Of a stretch of 49,200 nucleotides of DNA, positions 1 through 7,076 are shown one piece after another. Made by a program: the position numbers and the translations under genes. This DNA is from Fidelibacterota bacterium. Its GTDB lineage: Bacteria > Fidelibacterota > UBA2242 > JAOZSR01. Position 1 is the first letter of the stretch. Each line of letters starts with the position of its first letter. The notes beneath the pieces were generated by a model. It saw only the letters and a list, made by a program, of their open reading frames with translations. It made no database searches and was not told the origin of the DNA. The stretch lies in NCBI GenBank assembly GCA_029939575.1, contig JAOZSR010000019.1, forward strand, positions 1 to 49,200, written 5' to 3'.

Positions 1-332
1 CGTAAAAAGGTTCGAAACTGTCTTTCCGTCAAAAGCCGGACATAGTCTGAGGCAGTGTAGCAACGAGGAATCTCGTCAATAATTGTAGGAGATTCTTTCA
101 TCCCAAAACCTGATTATAAACATTAGTACCTCATTCAGAAGGACAGCAAATTTATTTTTTGCGGAATTGTCAGTATTAAGCAAGTCAAAAATTTATTCCA
201 GAGAAAAATATAATTTTTCTTGTTCTGATTAAACAAAAAGCATCGGTCTATGAGATATCCAATGGATTACCCTAATCAAATATTCATTTTTCTCTTGTAA
301 AATTAACCAGACTGGTTTAATATTTCACCATT
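1..332. other. Intergenic region with a relic-like inverted repeat; no gene recognised
   Basis: No convincing reading frame is visible. The first 100 bases look like a relic of a dispersed repeat: GAATCTC at 68-74 is mirrored by GAGATTC at 89-95. The words TTTCG/CGAAA and AAGCCGGA here also occur in the tandem repeat at 1783-1872. The rest is AT-rich and presumably holds the promoter of the gene at 333, but I cannot point to a clear -35/-10 pair. That the repeat is dispersed in the genome is inference; only this window is visible. Confidence 0.4.
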
Positions 333-1766
333 ATGAATACTATTTTAGAACATAAAATTAAACAAATTTTTAAAAAATGGTCAGGTGAAGAAGCAAAAGA
401 CATCAGGCAACTCCCATCTTCTGCCTCCAGCCGAATCTATTTTCGGATTTGTGGTAAAAATTCAAGGGCTTTATGTGCCTACAATCCAGATAAAAGAGAA
501 AACAATGCCTTTGTCAAACTTACTAACAATTTCCTGAATTTTAATCTCAAAGTTCCGGAAATCTACGATTATGCTCCGGAAGATAATATTTATTTGCTAC
601 AAGATCTTGGAGATTCTACCCTCTATTCAATCCTGGAAAAATTAAGACAGGATGAAAATTTTCCAGTAGAATTATTGGAACTATATAAAAAAGTTATCCG
701 ACAACTTCCTCATTTCCAGGTCACAGGTGGAAAAAGTATTGATTACTCTCTATGCTATCCAAGAAAGTCATTTGATAGACAATCTATGAGTTGGGATCTT
801 AACTATTTTAAATATTATTTTTTAAAATTAGCAGAAATTCAATTTGATGAACAGGAAATAGAAAATGATTTTGATACCTTAATAGAATTTCTATTAAAGT
901 GCGACCGTAATTATTTTTTATACCGGGATTTTCAATCCAGAAATATAATGTTTTTCCATGACAAACCTTTCTTCATCGATTATCAGGGTGGCAGACAAGG
1001 TGCGTTGCAATATGATGTAGCCTCATTACTTTATGATGGAAAAGCTAACCTGCCCAATGAAATCAGAGAAATCCTTCTTGATGAATATCTTGATGAATTA
1101 AAAAAACTCATTCCTGTTGATGAAATTCAGTTCAGAAAATATATGGACGGGTATATTTTAATCCGAATTATGCAGGCTATGGGATGTTATGGATTCCGTG
1201 GATTTTACGAACAAAAAGCCCATTTTCTGCAAAGCATTCCCTATGCATTAAAAAACCTGTCCTATCTGCTTGCAAACTCAAAAATACCGGTTAAAATTCC
1301 AGCCCTGACTTCTGCTCTCGAAAAATTATTAGTCTCGGAAAAACTAAAAAAAATTAATATTTCTACCTCGCCTTTAAAAGTAACAATCAACAGTTTTTCC
1401 TTTAAGAAAACTCACCCTGTTGATCGCACAGGAAATGGCGGAGGTTTTATTTTTGATTGCAGGGCTTTACCAAATCCGGGGAGATATGAAGCCCTGAAAA
1501 ATTTCACCGGTATGGATAAACCGATTATTGAATTCCTGGAAACAAAACCCGAAATTTCTTTGTTTTTACAAAACATTTATTCAATTATCGATCAATCTGT
1601 AACTAATTATCAGGAACGAAGATTCACTAATCTCATGGTGAATTTCGGATGTACAGGTGGAAAACATCGCTCTGTATATTGTGCTGAGCAACTTGCAAAT
1701 CATTTAAAGAAAAAATTCAAAGTAGATATAAAGTTAATTCATATTGAACAAGATAAAGAAGTATAA
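333..1766 (+). CDS. Amino-sugar kinase (AmgK-like) fused to RapZ C-terminal domain
   Basis: Two domains are visible. Residues about 20-300 are an aminoglycoside-phosphotransferase-fold kinase: the catalytic loop reads RDFQSRN (D199, N204) and the metal-binding motif is IDYQGG (D216). Residues about 345-472 match the C-terminal domain of RapZ, with the signatures FDCRALPNPG and GCTGGKHRSV near 439-448. The RapZ N-terminal P-loop kinase domain is absent. In proteobacteria AmgK phosphorylates MurNAc or GlcNAc at the anomeric position, and the RapZ C-domain binds glucosamine-6-phosphate. The MurU-like gene just downstream supports a role in cell-wall sugar recycling, with the RapZ domain perhaps sensing amino-sugar phosphate (inference). 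Fusions of this kind are annotated in Bacteroidetes. The true sugar substrate is not shown by the sequence. Confidence 0.8.
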   Translation: MNTILEHKIKQIFKKWSGEEAKDIRQLPSSASSRIYFRICGKNSRALCAYNPDKRENNAFVKLTNNFLNFNLKVPEIYDYAPEDNIYLLQDLGDSTLYSILEKLRQDENFPVELLELYKKVIRQLPHFQVTGGKSIDYSLCYPRKSFDRQSMSWDLNYFKYYFLKLAEIQFDEQEIENDFDTLIEFLLKCDRNYFLYRDFQSRNIMFFHDKPFFIDYQGGRQGALQYDVASLLYDGKANLPNEIREILLDEYLDELKKLIPVDEIQFRKYMDGYILIRIMQAMGCYGFRGFYEQKAHFLQSIPYALKNLSYLLANSKIPVKIPALTSALEKLLVSEKLKKINISTSPLKVTINSFSFKKTHPVDRTGNGGGFIFDCRALPNPGRYEALKNFTGMDKPIIEFLETKPEISLFLQNIYSIIDQSVTNYQERRFTNLMVNFGCTGGKHRSVYCAEQLANHLKKKFKVDIKLIHIEQDKEV

Positions 1767-1782
1767 ATTTCAGAACAATGAG

Positions 1783-1872
1783 TTGCAGTTTCGCAACCAA
1801 TAACCAGAAGCCGAAACACTTAATAAATTGCAGTTTCGCAACTAACAATCAGAAGCCGGAAGCACTTGATGA
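1783..1872. repeat. Two tandem copies of a 45-bp repeat with internal hairpin
   Basis: Copy 1 spans 1783-1827 and copy 2 spans 1828-1872, with a period of 45 bp. Both contain TTGCAGTTTCGCAA and a later AGAAGCCG. The core is a short hairpin, TTGC-AGTTTC-GCAA. The second copy runs over the start codon of the next gene (1869), so the duplication sits between a kinase and a nucleotidyltransferase that probably share a transcript. It could be a small dispersed intergenic element, an mRNA processing or stability element, or a local slippage duplication. Confidence 0.75.
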
Positions 1873-2612
1873 AAGCTATGATTTTTGCTGCCGGACTTGG
1901 CAGCCGACTAAAACCACTTACTAATTCAAAACCCAAAGCCCTGGTTGAGATCAATGGAAAAACTTTACTGGAAATTGTTATTCTTCGTCTAAAATCTCAT
2001 GGCTTCAAAGATATTATAATAAATATCCACCATTTTGCAGAACAAATTATTAATTTCATAGAAAATCATGACTTTGGGGTGAATATCAAGATATCTGATG
2101 AACGGAATTTACTCCTGAATACTGGTGGCGGTTTAAAAAACACTTCGTCATTTTTCCAAAACGGAAAACCTTTTCTCGTTCATAATGTAGATATTATTTC
2201 CGATATCGATTTAACAAAATTTTATAAAACACATCTCAAATCTAAATCTTTTGTCACCCTGGCTGTCAGAAATCGCCATACCAGCCGTTACTTGCTTTTT
2301 GACAAAAATGCAGAATTGTGTGGATGGAAAAATTTAACTACCGGCGAAGAAAAAATAATCAAAATAAAAACAAAACTTACTCCCCTTGCATTTAGTGGAA
2401 TTCAAGTTATTGACCCCAGGATCTTTAGCCTGATGCCAACACAGGAAGTCTTTTCCATTATTGATCTATATCTTGATATTTGCAGTAAATATAAGATATC
2501 CGGTTATGACCACTCAAAAAGCAATTGGCTTGATGTTGGGAAACCTAATAGTCTTATTGTGGCAAAAACATTACAAATATCTGGAAATTATCTATCAGGA
2601 ATAAGATTATAA
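1869..2612 (+). CDS. MurU-like sugar-1-phosphate nucleotidyltransferase
   Basis: This is a 247-residue nucleotidyltransferase with the family signature at the N-terminus: AAGLGSRLKPLTNSKPK, i.e. GxGxRxxPxTxxxPK, which binds NTP and metal. Later motifs include NTGGG, VHNVDI and the C-terminal WLDVGKP. Its length fits MurU-type enzymes, which turn MurNAc-1-phosphate into UDP-MurNAc, and not longer GlmU- or RmlA-like proteins with extra domains. I chose ATG 1869 over TTG 1866 because it places MKAMIFAAG at the start as usual in the family. It follows the kinase-RapZ fusion by about 100 bp. Together they would provide kinase plus uridylyltransferase, bypassing de novo UDP-MurNAc synthesis. Another sugar-1-phosphate substrate remains possible. 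Confidence 0.8.
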   Translation: MKAMIFAAGLGSRLKPLTNSKPKALVEINGKTLLEIVILRLKSHGFKDIIINIHHFAEQIINFIENHDFGVNIKISDERNLLLNTGGGLKNTSSFFQNGKPFLVHNVDIISDIDLTKFYKTHLKSKSFVTLAVRNRHTSRYLLFDKNAELCGWKNLTTGEEKIIKIKTKLTPLAFSGIQVIDPRIFSLMPTQEVFSIIDLYLDICSKYKISGYDHSKSNWLDVGKPNSLIVAKTLQISGNYLSGIRL

Positions 2613-2781
2613 TTTTTTTATTATATGCAAAAGTTGTGCTTTACACCTTAATTATTTATCTTAAATTTAGAATGAAATATTTCTTGAAACATCTGGGAAA
2701 TTTATATTTTAAAAATTAGGTACTTATCATTGTGTATTGTAAATCAGTATTAAAGATCCTAATTCCAAAAATTTCAAAACA

Positions 2782-3771
2782 ATGACAACAGATACCCAAA
2801 TACCAAAAAAAATTTCACAAACATTGATAATGTTTAGGTTTATTCTAATCGGAATTTTTTGGACATTTTTTTTACTTTTATTAAGTTTTAGTACAAGTAA
2901 AAGGTTAAATGACAATACCAACCAGGTAACTCTGGCAAAGGCAAAAACAGTTTTTAATATTGTACAGGACATAAGAGCCTGGAATGCTTTTCACGGTGGT
3001 TTATATGCTCCCATTACTGAAAAGATGCAACCTAATCCTTATCTCAAAATTCCAAATAGAGATATAACTACTCAAAAGGATCAAAAATTAACATTGATCA
3101 ACCCGGCATTTATGACACGTCAACTTAGTGAAATTGTATATAAAAACGGAAACATACAATTTCATATAACAAGTCTTAAACCAATCCGTCCTGCCAACCA
3201 GCCTGCTCTTTGGGAAGAGAAAGCATTGCAAACGTTTACTCAAGAAAAAGATACTTTTTATGAATGGCATATTCCAAAAAATGGGAAAAAAGAATTTAGA
3301 TACATAGCTCCCCTTTTTGTAAAACAATCGTGCTTAAAATGTCATTCAGTCCAGGGATACAAAGTAGGAGATTTACGAGGTGGTATAAGTGTTTCTATTC
3401 CTGCAGAAACAATTCTAAAAATAAAAGACAAAACCAATTTAAAATCTTTTCTTACTTTCTTTGGTATCTGGCTAATAGGAATACTGGGTATAGGTCTGAC
3501 ATATAAGAAAACTATAAAGGATTTTAACAAACAGGACGTGTTATTTAATAAACTTCACGATGCTTTTGATCAAATCAAAACTTTAAAAGGAATCATACCA
3601 ATATGTGCCTCATGTAAAAAAATTCGAACAGATTCCGGGATATGGGAACAAGTTGAAAAATATATTAGTGAACATTCCGATGCTTTATTTTCTCATGGTA
3701 TCTGTCCGGAATGCATGAAAAAACTGTATCCTCAAATTGACGACAAAAAAAAAGGTGATTCATACAAATAA
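2782..3771 (+). CDS. DUF3365 (Tll0287-like) heme c sensor with four-cysteine tail
   Basis: The protein has a transmembrane helix at about residues 15-37, then a DUF3365/Tll0287-like domain (about 45-210) that ends in a c-type heme site CLKCH (C184, C187, H188) and a short GDLRGGISVSIP segment. A second transmembrane helix lies at about 220-240. The domain between the helices should face the periplasm, where heme c is attached. The cytoplasmic tail is short: LKGIIPICASCKKIR, then a later GICPEC. This four-cysteine motif is common at the end of sensor proteins in many environmental bacteria, normally after a PAS, kinase or GGDEF module. Here no catalytic domain separates it from the membrane helix. 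A redox or NO sensor whose output goes through the Cys tail is plausible (inference). Confidence 0.8.
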   Translation: MTTDTQIPKKISQTLIMFRFILIGIFWTFFLLLLSFSTSKRLNDNTNQVTLAKAKTVFNIVQDIRAWNAFHGGLYAPITEKMQPNPYLKIPNRDITTQKDQKLTLINPAFMTRQLSEIVYKNGNIQFHITSLKPIRPANQPALWEEKALQTFTQEKDTFYEWHIPKNGKKEFRYIAPLFVKQSCLKCHSVQGYKVGDLRGGISVSIPAETILKIKDKTNLKSFLTFFGIWLIGILGIGLTYKKTIKDFNKQDVLFNKLHDAFDQIKTLKGIIPICASCKKIRTDSGIWEQVEKYISEHSDALFSHGICPECMKKLYPQIDDKKKGDSYK

Positions 3772-4133
3772 AAAATCTACTATTTTTTTTTCTAATCCGG
3801 ATCTCGTTCATAAATAATCATTATCGAAATCAAAATAAAATTTAAAAAACATCTCAAGAGCACTTTCTCAGAAATTTTAGTCTTGCAATCATTTTTGTGA
3901 AAAAATGAGGTATAATACAAAAAACAGAAATATTAGATTTAAGTAATTTTAAAATGTGACTTACTTTTAGAAAAATCTAACTTGCATATTTGATTGAGTT
4001 CAATTTTGCAATAAATCTAGCACTTGGGATTTTTAGGTTAAATGATTTTTCTATCAATCATTTTATTCCCTGAAGTTTTGGCATACATAATAAGTTATGG
4101 AATCTGGTTCCGGTTTCAAGGTCAACTATTAGT

Positions 4134-4345
4134 ATGAAAAATGATATAATTCCTGAATTAAATGAACATTTTAAAAGCTTCGCTATCTTACAATATTTAG
4201 GATTTAGTACTGCTCTTAATTTAGGATTATCAAAAAAAAACTAATGGAAGATTATTTACAACTTGATGGTATTGATTTAAATATTAATTATCCTAAAAAC
4301 CATTTTATTCAAGCTTTTAAAAGAACAATTATTCCTCTTCAGTAA
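4134..4345 (+). pseudogene. Frameshifted remnant of an unidentified gene
   Basis: Two frames read like one protein broken by a frameshift. ATG 4134 starts 36 residues (MKNDIIPELNEHF..., then FSTALNLGLSKKN). ATG 4244, in a different phase, continues with 33 residues containing LDGIDLNINYPKN and AFKRTIIPL. An A-run at about 4231-4239 lies at the junction and would be a natural slippage site. I do not recognise the family. Amino-acid-like composition across both frames and the break at a homopolymer support decay rather than chance. Confidence 0.4.
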
Positions 4346-4614
4346 CTTGCATTAAATCAAGGTTTTCAGTTATGGAAATAATATTAAATAATTATAAGAA
4401 AAGAATTACATATCTGTTCCAAAAATTAAGTGATAAAGTTTAAAATAGAGTGCGGGTGTAGTGTTACCGGCAATTAAAATTAACACCTGTTTTTAGTTAG
4501 CATCAACATTATCTTTTGGATTTCTAACCTCCCTATTATTATTCCAAAAAATGTTAATATTCCTTTTGTCAAATAGGGAATTTTAATTCTCACCAAAAAA
4601 AATTTAAAAAAACC

Positions 4615-4643
4615 TTGACAAATGGGAAAATATATATTAGGTT
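4615..4643 (+). promoter_or_regulatory. Candidate promoter of the GntR-ABC operon
   Basis: A perfect TTGACA (4615-4620) is followed after 17 bases by the weak -10 box TAGGTT (4638-4643). The start codon of the regulator is 76 bases further on. The -10 region abuts the inverted repeat at 4644-4675, which suits repression by the encoded GntR protein. Confidence 0.5.
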
Positions 4644-4675
4644 AGTTACGTAAGTAGTTAACCAATTAAGTAACT
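4644..4675. promoter_or_regulatory. Candidate YtrA/GntR operator
   Basis: AGTTAC (4644-4649) and GTAACT (4670-4675) form a perfect 6-bp inverted repeat with a 20-base centre. A second palindrome, TTACGTAA (4646-4653), overlaps the left arm. GntR-family regulators of the YtrA type usually bind symmetric sites just downstream of their own promoter, and this is the only such site in front of the operon. Binding is inferred from position and symmetry. Confidence 0.5.
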
Positions 4676-4718
4676 TGGTTCTGGAAATTGAAATTCGAAA
4701 ATGTAAATAAGGAATAAA

Positions 4719-5087
4719 ATGAAACCTGAATTAGATGGAAATAAATCAATATACTTGCAGATTGCTGAAAGCATTGAAGATGATATACTGCAGAATATCA
4801 TCGCCGAAGAATCGCAGGTACCATCAACAAATCAACTCGCAGTAGCCTATGTTATCAATCCTGCAACTGCCGCAAAGGGTATTAACATACTTGTAGATGA
4901 GGGCATTTTATATAAGAAACGGGGAATTGGAATGTTTGTTTCCTCCGGGGCTGTTAAAAAAATCCAGACCAAGCGAAAAACAGCCTTTTATGACAAATTT
5001 ATTGTCCCTCTTGTTGCAGAAGCCTCAACTCTTGACATATCCAAAAATGAATTAATTGACATGATTAAAAAGGAAGAAAAAAAATGA
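4719..5087 (+). CDS. GntR-family regulator, YtrA subfamily
   Basis: At 122 residues this is the length of YtrA-type GntR repressors, which have a winged helix-turn-helix and only a short C-terminal dimerisation helix. The DNA-binding domain is about residues 8-75: IYLQIAESIEDDIL, the recognition region NPATAAKGINILVDEGI, and the wing KKRGIGMFV. The family normally controls the ABC exporter encoded next to it, and here the stop codon overlaps the start of the ATPase gene (ATGA at 5084). It probably represses its own operon through the inverted repeat at 4644-4675. The inducer is unknown; in Firmicutes the homologues respond to cell-wall stress or antibiotics. Confidence 0.88.
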   Translation: MKPELDGNKSIYLQIAESIEDDILQNIIAEESQVPSTNQLAVAYVINPATAAKGINILVDEGILYKKRGIGMFVSSGAVKKIQTKRKTAFYDKFIVPLVAEASTLDISKNELIDMIKKEEKK

Positions 5088-5959
5088 TGTTATTGGAAAT
5101 AAAAAATATTAGTAAGTCCTACGGGACGATTGAAGCATTGAAGGATGTGAATCTTAATTTTTCAGGAAACAAGATCTATGGACTTTTCGGACGAAATGGC
5201 GCCGGAAAAACAACTTTACTGAATATTATCTCCACAAGAATTTTTGCCGATTCCGGTAATGTAAAATGTAAAAATATCGACATTACTCAGCAACCAAAAG
5301 CAATTATGGAAAATCTTTGCTATATGCCGGAGGAAAACTATTTTCCAAAAGACTACAAAGTAAAGAACATTCTGAAATTATCCCAAAACTCTTATCCAAA
5401 TTACAATAAGGCAATGGAAGAAAAATTGGTGAAGTTATTCAAAATCAATGTTAACCAGAAATTCAGTCAATTATCTCGAGGTTATCAATCAATAATGAAA
5501 ATAGTAATTGGTATGGCTTCTTATGCACCAATTACTATTTTTGATGAACCTGTACTTGGACTAGACGCAGTTGCCCGAGACCAATTCTATAGAATATTGA
5601 TCGAAGATTTTGGAATGAATCCACGGATTTTTATAATCTCGACACATTTTATTGAAGAATCAGCAGATCTTTTTGATGAAGCAATTATCATTAAAGAAGG
5701 TCAAATTATTAGACAGAAATCAGTGGAATCATTGCTGGAAAACAATTTTTATGTTTCCGGTAAAGCCGAAAAAGTTGATGAATTTTCACAGAATTACAAA
5801 GTCCTCAGCACACAAAATTTTCATGGGATGAAAACTGTAGTTGTTGAAGGTGATATGTCATCAATAAAGCAAGTGCCAGAGTTGACTTTTTCAAAATTAA
5901 CTATTCAAAAATTATTTATTCATCTTGTTGGTGAACAGAATAATGAGGAGTTACTATAA
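5084..5959 (+). CDS. ABC transporter ATP-binding protein (YtrB-like)
   Basis: This is a 291-residue ABC ATPase. The Walker A loop is GRNGAGKTT (36-44), the signature motif reads LSRGYQS, and Walker B is TIFDEPVLGLD, followed by the switch histidine in ISTHFIEE. The C-terminal 70 residues form the small extra domain typical of single-membrane-component exporters. It overlaps the GntR gene by 4 bases and the permease gene by 1 base (TAATG), so translation is probably coupled. It should power the membrane protein encoded next. The cargo cannot be read from the sequence. Confidence 0.92.
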   Translation: MMLLEIKNISKSYGTIEALKDVNLNFSGNKIYGLFGRNGAGKTTLLNIISTRIFADSGNVKCKNIDITQQPKAIMENLCYMPEENYFPKDYKVKNILKLSQNSYPNYNKAMEEKLVKLFKINVNQKFSQLSRGYQSIMKIVIGMASYAPITIFDEPVLGLDAVARDQFYRILIEDFGMNPRIFIISTHFIEESADLFDEAIIIKEGQIIRQKSVESLLENNFYVSGKAEKVDEFSQNYKVLSTQNFHGMKTVVVEGDMSSIKQVPELTFSKLTIQKLFIHLVGEQNNEELL

Positions 5960-6690
5960 TGAATAAAATATTTGTAAATTTTAAATATAATATGCGTGAA
6001 CAAATCATCAAATCTATTTGGTATCTTTCCATATATACTTTGATAATTGCCATCATCTATGTTGCTTTGATCATGACCAGAATATTCAGTGAAAGTGGTG
6101 GTGGTTTAATATATCGCATTTGGGGTGCTACAATTTTCCTTTTTGCAATATTTATTCAATTCAAAGATGATTTCAATTTTATGCTCACTCTCAGTATGAC
6201 ACGGTGGGAAGTTTTTTTAGGGAAAATGGCTACAGCCTTTAGCTTTGGTTTTATTTTTGGCTTGTTGATATTGTTGGAACGTATCATTGTTGATCGACTG
6301 AATGTGGTTTTTAATTTTCAAAACATTACTGATCCGTTTCATTTTTGGTCACCCTATCAAACAGATAATTTGTTTGTAATGTTTATCTATTTTTTTTTAC
6401 TGAGTCTATGTTTTTCATTGGTGGGAATCTTTTTAGGAACTCTTTTTTACCGCTTCGGAAATAAGTTCGTTTTGGCTTTCTGGCTGATCTTTTCTGCAAT
6501 CCCAACAGTTTTTCTACCTTTTTTCCTATGGGTTCAGTATAAACGTGGTATATTAGGGGAAAATATGTCTGCTCTGGGTTCTTATTTGACCAATTTTAAC
6601 CTGTTGGGAGCCTCAGCTAGTTTATTTGTTATAACTCTGCTGATTGCAGGTTTAACATGGTTGAATATTCGTCGTCTTTCCCAAAATTAA
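5959..6690 (+). CDS. ABC transporter permease (six-helix, ABC-2-like)
   Basis: A 243-residue integral membrane protein with about six hydrophobic helices (roughly 20-42, 52-70, 88-106, 133-158, 166-190, 212-235). No soluble domain is present. It begins at the ATG that overlaps the ATPase stop codon, preceded by GAGGAG. It resembles the membrane components that accompany YtrA-type regulators and YtrB-type ATPases, and would form the export channel as a homodimer. Family assignment rests mostly on context and topology, since the sequence itself has few conserved motifs. Confidence 0.75.
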   Translation: MNKIFVNFKYNMREQIIKSIWYLSIYTLIIAIIYVALIMTRIFSESGGGLIYRIWGATIFLFAIFIQFKDDFNFMLTLSMTRWEVFLGKMATAFSFGFIFGLLILLERIIVDRLNVVFNFQNITDPFHFWSPYQTDNLFVMFIYFFLLSLCFSLVGIFLGTLFYRFGNKFVLAFWLIFSAIPTVFLPFFLWVQYKRGILGENMSALGSYLTNFNLLGASASLFVITLLIAGLTWLNIRRLSQN

Positions 6691-6698
6691 GGTGTAAT

Positions 6699-6920
6699 AT
6701 GTCTCAAATAGAACCGAATAATCGACTATATTTTTTGGACAATCTCAGAACTTTTATGGTTTTCCCGATGGTTGTTCTGCATTCAGGATTGGTTTATGAG
6801 ACATTCGGATTTGCAGGATTTTTCTGGATTGTATACGATTTTTCCGGCAACTCCTTGGTAGATGAATTGAAATGGAGCAACAGCCCTGGCAAGGGTATCA
6901 GCCCCTTTTCTGCAGGTTAA
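6699..6920 (+). pseudogene. N-terminal fragment of an acyltransferase-3 family protein
   Basis: The frame starts at ATG 6699, eight bases after the permease. Its first 50 residues read like the start of a membrane acyltransferase of the OafA/OatA/MdoC type: NRLYFLDNLRTF, then VVLHSGLVYE with the conserved histidine of helix 1. Family members have about 350-400 residues and ten helices. Here the similarity stops near residue 55 and the frame runs on through unrelated sequence to a stop at 73. The intact gene was probably the last member of the ABC operon. The abrupt change points to an internal deletion that joined it to the tail of another gene (next entry). Confidence 0.65.
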
Positions 6921-7035
6921 ACCAATGTTATTGAATTCATTAAAAAAAATGAGCCCTATAGGTCTAAAATTAGATTTTCAGCATATTGAAAATACTCTTC
7001 CGAAAATTGCTGCAATATTGGATAAAAATATGTAA
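6874..7035 (+). pseudogene. C-terminal remnant of an unidentified gene
   Basis: In a frame different from the acyltransferase fragment, 53 codons stay open to TAA 7033-7035. They read like the end of a soluble protein: GATALARVSAPFLQVKP, later KLDFQHIENTLPKIAAILD. There is no start codon at its beginning, and stops lie just upstream in that frame. I cannot name the family. Together with the preceding fragment it suggests a deletion that removed most of two genes. Confidence 0.45.
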
Positions 7036-7076
7036 TTTTTGATTATTAAAAGATATTTTAAAATAAGGATATTAGT

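Larger units (their letters stand above)
3772..4718. other. Long non-coding stretch with a decayed gene
   Basis: About 950 bases without an intact gene. The centre (4134-4345) holds two out-of-phase coding fragments, listed separately. Further short open pieces follow up to about 4441, which looks like the end of a decayed region. The last 100 bases carry the promoter and operator of the GntR/ABC operon. No transposase, RNA gene or tandem repeat was recognised in the rest. Confidence 0.6.
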
